Assembly (NCBI RefSeq): GCF_933775445.1
Contig: NC_065875.1
Coordinates: forward strand, 10,677,001 to 10,741,000
Length of the DNA stretch: 64,000 bases
Source of the DNA: Argentina anserina
Taxonomy: Eukaryota > Streptophyta > Magnoliopsida > Rosales > Rosaceae
Reading direction: 5' to 3'
Under the pieces are notes generated by a model. That model was not told the DNA's origin. It saw only the letters and a list, made by a program, of their open reading frames with translations, and did no database searches. This document shows, one piece after another, positions 57,383 through 64,000 of the stretch. Position numbers and translations under genes: made by a program. Every line of letters begins with the position of its first letter. Position 1 is the stretch's first letter.

Positions 57383-60287
57383 ATGAGGAATTTGAAGGAG
57401 TTGTGGGTGAAGAAGACATTGGTGGGTCTTGGGTTGGGCCAGTTGCTGTCGCTCTTGATCACTTCTACTGGCTTTTCATCATCAGAGTTGGCTAAAAAAG
57501 GTCATCAGTTTCTTAAAACGTGTCTTATCAATGATTGCCTTGTGTTATTGCATGTTGTAGTTCATGCCAATATCACTAGTTGACTTGTTGCGGACTATGC
57601 AGAGGAGTTGGTTCTGTTTTTGATTTGATACAACCAGTTTGGAGTTCTGAACTCCAATCCCATATTGCTTGGAGATTCTAACTGTTTACGTTTTAGCCGA
57701 AATTTTAATGAAACACTTCTCATTGTGATGTTTATGAAGTAGTATTATGTCAGTTAATCCTCCTTTCACTAAATTTGTCTTGAATTCCTTGTGCATTTGA
57801 AATTTAAGTTCTTTTGAAGAGGAGGCTCTGATAATATCATTCTTCTGATGTTTTTTTGGTTGCAGGAATTGATGCACCTACTTCACAGTCTTTTCTGAAC
57901 TATGTCCTCTTAGCAGTTGTGTATGGAAGTATCATGCTTTACCGGAGGAAACCACTTAAGGTTGTTCTTTAAGCCTTCTACCTAAATACTTGTATTGAAT
58001 TAAGTCGTCATATGATCAGGTTTCATTGTGTTGTAAAGGAGCAGCATATAGGAAGACAACATTCAAGGTGAATAAAAATAATTAAAGGGTCCAAGTCTAG
58101 GAACAGGATTGTATAGAGTTGTTACTAAATTGACTAAACAGAAGGCCTTGTAGCCAGCCCGGGGCTGCATGTCATAGAATCAATGGGATTTACTATGATA
58201 ATGGTTGTTGTAACTAACCAAGTCAGGGTTCTTGGAATCGTGGATGTAAATTTTCTGCAAAACTCAAAAATGTTTCTTTCACATGGTTTATCATGATTTA
58301 TCAAAAAATTCAAAATGTTGAATCCCAATCAAAATGAAACATGCTTGATAAAAAAAATAAAATACCAACAATCTTTCTTTCATGTAAGGTACATGAGTAA
58401 GTTTGTTGATGGACCTTATGATTATGATTTGTATGTCTTCCGTGACTTTTCATCTTAACAATGGATACTACGGGTTATGTAAAGAACAAATGCTCTTGTG
58501 TAACTTCCGCAATAATTTATACATGAAAGATGAAACTATAAGCTCTCATATGCTAAATACCTGTTTCTGTTTCTGGAAACTCTGCAGGCTAAATGGTATT
58601 ACTATCTACTTCTTGGGTTGGTGGATGTGGAGGCAAATTTTTTAGGTCAGTATCTATCTCCACATGTTCTCAAACATTAATTCTATTTGCCGACTTTAAC
58701 TTTTTTTAGTTCTGTTTCGAGATTTCCGTTCGTCCTGGTACTTTGTTATTTGTGGAATTCTGAGGGATATGTCCCTACTCGGAAATGCACCTTATCATTG
58801 TACGATTAGAGTTTATATGTATAATATCATTGTCCTCTATCATTTCTTTTGGATGGTTTTACTGTGGTGGATGCCTACTTATAGAATCTCCTTCTGATTA
58901 TAGATTTACTGGCTTAACATGATTGATTATTTTATATGTAATTTTTTTAACACATTATAGCAATAATTTCAGATACTTGATTATTATATCCTATAGACAA
59001 AAATTAGCTTCCTAAAATGAAGAGAAGATTAGTGAAGGATCTGACGAAAAAAAAGATTCAACACATATAAACAGAAAGTAAATGATATGAAAGTTGTTTA
59101 AAACAGGTATCAGAAGTACAGCAGTCGAATAGTAGAATTATACGTGTGTGACTGCTATTTCTTGAACATTCATTTCTAATCAAAATTGTGTATCTAGCTT
59201 TTCAATGCCATCACTTAACAAGTAAAGTTATTTGCTGATAACTGCGCATGTGTTGTGCAGTGGTGAAGGCTTATCAATACACATCTATAACTAGTGTCAT
59301 GTTGCTGGATTGTTGGACTATCCCATCGGTCATGCTTCTTACTTGGATTTTCCTCAAAACAAAATACAGATATAAAAAGATAACCGGTGTGGTGGCCTGT
59401 GTTGCTGGCGTTGTCATGGTTATTTTCTCAGATGTTCATGCAGGTGACCGAGCAGGTAAAAATCTGCATCAAGTGTAGCCTGCATTGTTTCCTGTATTTG
59501 CTTGATTTAAAGCCACAGTAGACAATGTAGTTGCTTGTAAAATATCAAACATATCTTTGTTCTGTGTTTTTCTGATGGTATATGCATCGTCATGGCATGT
59601 AGGAGGGAGCAATCCCCATAAAGGGGATATACTAGTAATTGCTGGTGCTACACTGTACGCTGTCACTAACGTCAGTGAGGTAACACACTTTTAATAAGTG
59701 CAGGAATGCATATGACGATAACTTTACGCAAATGCTGTATGCTGGTATAGAGCTTCTGAGATGCGAAGCATTAACATAGGGAAACTGTTCATATAGATCT
59801 TATTTTGATTCAATGGCTGAATGGCTAATGCTTAGTTATCATTCCCCTGCAGGAGTTTCTAGTGAAGAATGCTGACAGAGTTGAACTCATGTCCTTGCTG
59901 GGCTTTTTTGGTGCCATTGTCAGTGCGATCCAAATGTATCCTTTGGTGGATGTAGCCTTCTATGATTTTACTGATTCTGGTTGTTTTTTCTGATTGTCTT
60001 TTACTCCACTCTGCTTCTTAAGGTGATTTTGATGCATAGAAAAATGCTTTACCATAAACAGAACTTGCTCTTCATATTTGTAGCTGTTCTTTTAACTATT
60101 TTGGATCTGATTTCAGTGAATTTGGGCTTTCATTTTCATGATTTTGTGAAATTATCAATCAGAGTTATGTTTAATGTTTTATGTCTGTGTGTGATTCTGT
60201 TTACTAGTTGTAACCCCTTAATGACTTTTAATAGAAGCATACTAGAGCGTAATGAGCTCAAAAATATCAAGTGGTCATCTGGAGCCG

Positions 60288-60344
<57 letters not shown>

Positions 60345-62096
60345 CACACACATATCTATAATGTACATCTGTTTAAGGTAAAACATGAATAAGGTGTTGC
60401 GTTTAATCAGCTGACCTGGACAGTTTCAATTAGTTTGTTTTGTCAGTATTAATTCCCTGGCCTCTGGTAATCAGGTCATTCTGATCCAACCGAGGCAATG
60501 GGACTCTTGGTTATGTGGACTTGGTTTGTGTCTTCCTAGAGTTTGTTGAGGACTTTGTTCACTATTGCACTTGTTACCGGTTACCCTTTAAGATGAAGCC
60601 ATCACATACTTACATGACACATTAATCAAATCAAGCTTGATTTATTTTATTGGGTAGAAAATACTGATAGTTGATGACCGTTGTTATTTATAAGTGCAGA
60701 AGGTTATTTAGCATCACCATCTAGATGTTTGAGTTTTGATATTGACAAATATAATTATGCTTTGATTCTGAATGATCTCTTATTTCAATTTCAGGTATTT
60801 CCTTTTGTTGGATTTTCATTGGCTATGTTCCTCTTTTATTCATTAGTCCCAATCTTACTTAAGGTACGGGTCTGAGGCTTCTTTAAACTGGTCTTCCTTC
60901 ACATGTCCTGTTATTGTTGCTTTTTATCTTTTGGAAACATGGTTGTGTTCTGTATAACCTTTTTTTTTTTAATATTGTTTTGATCATAGTTGTGATTACT
61001 CATTACAACATCCGAGTACAATGTTTTGACTTTTGAGAATGACTGGTCCATCGGACAATATTATCTTTGGTGTTTGAAGAGTTTGTGCTTTGCTTTTGCC
61101 TGATTGTGTTCAGCAGTTTAGGAAATGGAGATGTTCAGTTAAATTTGTGGTTATATCTATTACCTAGCAAACAAAGGAATTGCTTGGAATGAATTGTATG
61201 ATATGGAACATTTTGTAGTAAATTATGTTTTTCCATTGCAGATTAATGGGTCTACTATGTTAAACCTGTCGTTGCTGACCTCAGACATGTGGGCTGTCAT
61301 AATTCGCATATTTGCTTACCACGAGAAGGTCTGTAATGCCTACATGGCCATCATTTTTTCATCTTGAATATGCAATGTGTATATAATCTGCCATTCTAAG
61401 CCTGGAATCCTTCTCAGGTTGATTGGATGTACTTTGTAGCCTTTGCAATCGTCGTCATTGGGCTTGTTATTTATTCATGGTACGCAAGGTTTTTCATTTT
61501 TTTTTGGACTGAATGAACATCCTATATATGAATTGCTAAAGCCTGGCTCACACCAATGCATATTCAACTGGAACAATTGGTTCCTTACCCTTGACATTGA
61601 GATTGTTTCAATTGCATACATATATATATATATATTTTTTTTTTTGTCTTTTACTTTTGATCGATCAGTGGTTACATAATTGATCTACGAAATAACTTGG
61701 CAAAACTAATGGATAGATTATTACGTGAGTTGACTAACATTGGTAGAAGCTTGGCAATCATATTAGACGTCATCTCTTGAAAATGTGGCAATGATTTTTA
61801 CTTTGTTGTTTGTTGAAAAGCTTTTGTAGTGCGAAATTTTTCGTTTCGTCTACATAATATGTTATCAAACTATCAAAGTATAATGATCATTGGTTGTCCT
61901 CTCAATCTGATGCAGGGGCGAAAAGGATGAGAGTCAACGTTTGGCTGATGTTGCGGATGAAGATACTGAGAGAAGCAAACATTTTGACAGGGAAGTTGGT
62001 CCAGTAACTCGCGACCCGGGAACAATGGCTGGGACCTCAAAAACAGGACATAGCAGTAAGGATGAAGCTCCTGGTAGCAGCACGACAGAGAGATAA
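57383..62096 (+). CDS. SLC35F-type (DUF914) membrane transporter, eleven exons
   Basis: Exons: 57383-57500, 57866-57960, 58588-58645, 59261-59455, 59603-59679, 59853-59935, 60235-60286, 60795-60863, 61242-61328, 61418-61479 and 61916-62096. All have GT-AG borders and matching phase, giving 358 residues. The start of exon 2 may be off by one base. About ten hydrophobic helices follow a short cytosolic start. Family blocks include GLGQLLSLLITSTGFSSSEL, YYYLLLGLVDVEANFLVV, AYQYTSITSVMLLDCWTIPS, GDILVIAGATLYAVTNVSEE, MSLLGFFGAIVSAIQ and a polar C-terminal tail. Arabidopsis relatives are At3g59310-At3g59340 as recalled. The superfamily exports nucleotide sugars or other solutes across endomembranes; the substrate here is unknown. 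ATG at 57383 is chosen over an upstream in-frame GTG. Confidence 0.92.
60292..60341. repeat. (TC)25 microsatellite beside a splice donor
   Basis: Fifty bases of TC repeat starting five bases after the exon 7 donor (GCC|GTATG) of the transporter gene, then ATACACACACA. Length is likely to vary between individuals. Confidence 0.92.
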
Positions 62097-62389
62097 ATCA
62101 TTGACAACAAGAGCATAGGAAAAGATTAACAGGGGCAGAAGTCATTGCAATCTTGTTGAAAATTCAATGGCTGACCCCATGGCTACACTACTGAGAAGAC
62201 AAAAGATGAGAAATATCGATTGCGTTGTTATTTGAACAGAAATATGAATAATGCCTTTTTAAAGGATAATAATGGCTATTTTGAGGCATGGAAAACTGTA
62301 CAGTCATAATTTCGGTTTTTTCATCAAATTTTGTTCTTTATATCATTTGGGGGAATTATATAGCACAGTTTTGATTTATAGCACACAAT
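62097..62389. other. Transporter 3' untranslated region
   Basis: 293 bp between the transporter stop and the Copia LTR. AATAATG and AATATGAATAAT-like signals near 62240 could end the transcript. No gene seen. Confidence 0.5.
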
Positions 62390-62572
62390 TGAAACAGTTG
62401 AATAAATTCGAGAGAATAACTGTAATTTTATTGATAGATATTGAGTCTTATATATAGGTATTACATCAAAGATCTCGTTAAATATGAGATAAGATATTAT
62501 TCATTAACTAGCTAGGCTATTACAAATTAGGACAAAATATACCATAAATATCAAGGAGAAGATTCTCCTACA
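62390..62572 (-). repeat. 3' LTR of a second Copia element (minus strand)
   Basis: On the minus strand it starts TGTAGGAGAATCTTCTCC (62572) and ends CAACTGTTTCA (62390), 183 bp. It follows the end of the Copia RNase H remnant at the expected distance, with an AAGGAGTGT purine-rich tract just upstream. It is not the same family as the LTR at 53945. The low-end boundary is inferred from the TG...CA rule only. Confidence 0.6.
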
Positions 62573-62749
62573 ACACTCCTTGTATCACGATCCTTATGTG
62601 ACATAGTGCAATATTGTTACCTAAATAAAAACGTTGTCAAGCAAAATAAAAACCTCTTGGGTAAAATAAATGTCATGGTCAAAGAAGAAAAAAAAACACA
62701 ACACACTAACTACAAATGGTCAATGCATGTGACGTAGACTCCTGATGTC

Positions 62750-63290
62750 TACAAAACTGTTCCCTCTTATCATTAACTCAATCTTGGAGCTCTGATAGAC
62801 GACACAAACTAATGCGCCTCACATGCTTCACAAATGTAGAGTTAGGTAGAGACTTGGTGAACAAATCAGTCACATTATCCTCTAAACGAATCTGATTAAC
62901 TTGGATATTCAACATCTCTTATTGTTGTTGATTATAAAAGAACTTTGGCGAAATATGTTGTGTGTTATCACCCTTAATGTAACATAACTCCATCTGCTCA
63001 ATGCAAGCTGCATTATCTTCGTGGATACAAGTAGGTTCAACTGTAGTAGAAATTAATCCACAAGCATCTCAAATATGAGTAATGAGTGCTCGAGGCCAAA
63101 TGCACTCTTTGATGGCTTCATGTAACACAATAATCTCATAATGATTCGAGAAAGTAACAACAAGGGTTTGCTTGGTTGATCTCCAAGAAATCGTTGTATT
63201 CCCTATGGTAAAAACATAACCAGTTTGGGAACGACCTTTCTGTGAATCCGAAAGGTATCCAGCATCAGCGAATCCTATTAAATCATCACT
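62750..63290 (-). pseudogene. Copia RNase H C-terminal fragment
   Basis: Minus-strand translation gives DDLIGFADAGYLSDSQKGRS, QTGYVFTIGNTTISWRSTKQ and HEAIKECIWPRALITHI, a stop at 63069, then EDNAACIEQMELCYIKGDNT, QHISPKFFYNQQ, a stop, and NQIRLEDNVTDLFTKSLPNS. This is the standard end of a plant Copia polyprotein. Homology begins abruptly at about 63290, so only the last part of pol and the 3' LTR (62390-62572) remain. It is convergent with the transporter gene. Confidence 0.88.
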
Positions 63291-64000
63291 AGAAGTGGTG
63301 AGAACTAGCACTGGCAGCGGCGGCGACGGTGTCGTGTCCGGCTGTCCCAACGGCGATGGCGGTGATCGGTCACGTACCATATGTCGATTACCAAAAGTGT
63401 GGACTATCCCTGCTAGTCTAAATAAAATCATCAAGTCATACCATATGCCCCTCATGCAAATTAAATATGTACTCCCATACTCCCGATATTGTCACGTCAC
63501 GTTAATGGATAAGATATCGGGCTTTCGTGGTATTGTCGGCCATACCACATCGTCTCCCAAGCGGAAAGGGCTTGGATACACTATTTGGGGGTAGCCACCG
63601 ACACCTTAAGGTGGAATATATACAACATGCTAGCATCATCATCATCATCTCAATGTATGGCATCCAAAACATCACATCATGAAAATCCGGAAATCCCATC
63701 TCCAAATATATATTTTTCTTATACCTCATTCATTCCACTAGAATGACCAAGTTGATAGGACTTAGTTGAGAAGAAGAAAATAAACCAACATAATATCAAA
63801 TACGGTTCCTAACTGTATAAAATAAATAGATAATTATGACTCCCGGAAATCTCATTTCTAAAATAAATATGGATAGAATAAAAATAAAATTATTAAAATT
63901 ATGAGAATTTCATTCCCAGATAAATTATTAACAAGTTCTAATTATCTAATAAAAGGAAATCAATGTAAATCACCAAGGACAAATAACCCAATATAACAAT
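63291..64000. other. No gene recognised
   Basis: A GC-richer start (63300-63370, repeats of GGCGGCGACGG type) is followed by AT-rich text with (CAT) and (ATC) runs near 63640. Frames here show no motif. It may be the flank of the Copia fragment or another repeat. Confidence 0.4.

Noticed and set aside
1..64000. CRISPR arrays, phage, bacterial operons, or endogenous viral sequences
   Set aside because: No such structure was seen; the tandem repeats have no unique equal-length spacers, and the retroelement proteins are of plant Gypsy, Copia and LINE type.

Overview
This is a stretch of plant nuclear DNA, from a eudicot. It shows spliced genes with GT-AG introns, P-class pentatricopeptide repeat (PPR) genes, a plant-type MED28, and many nested plant transposons. 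The lack of operons, ribosome binding sites or compact coding argues against a bacterium. A rosid, perhaps Rosaceae, is a guess from general resemblance of the proteins and repeats and could not be tested here.

Five host genes look intact: a single-exon P-class PPR gene (12952-14706, minus); a three-exon organellar ribosomal protein L25-like gene (15781-18124, minus); a large PPR gene resembling Arabidopsis At1g06710/MTSF1, with a tiny second exon (27326-30670, minus); the Mediator subunit MED28 (54643-56007, plus, three exons); and an eleven-exon SLC35F-type (DUF914) transporter (57383-62096, plus). They do not form one pathway, though three of the five (two PPR proteins and L25) are probably organelle-targeted gene-expression factors.

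The rest is mostly mobile DNA. 0-12 kb: a non-coding LTR-type repeat, a 113-bp tandem array, a CACTA DUF4216 fragment, a DUF506 (PDDEXK-like) pseudogene whose intron holds a 3.9-kb deleted Ty3/Gypsy element with a 5-bp target duplication (GAATG), and a LINE 3' fragment. 18.3-23.7 kb: a DNA transposon with a decayed multi-exon gene, interrupted by a second copy of the non-coding LTR-type repeat. 30.9-37.2 kb: a repeat family split twice, once by a LINE-like insert and once by a 2.1-kb relative of the 18-kb transposon that carries a long TGTGAC minisatellite; then a 935-bp foldback element and a tRNA-like SINE head. 37.2-47.4 kb: a hAT element inserted inside the transposase gene of another hAT, both with perfect 8-bp duplications. 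47.6-54.1 kb: a decayed Ty1/Copia element with a perfect 5-bp duplication, whose 5' LTR is cut at its TATA box by a GC-rich 34-bp minisatellite. 62.4-63.3 kb: the 3' end of another Copia element on the minus strand.

The signals most worth a second look are the minisatellite-bearing transposon family, the Copia/minisatellite junction, and the hAT-in-hAT nest. Nothing seen amounts to a demonstrated new biological system. All homology calls are from reading the sequence and memory of families; no database search was run.
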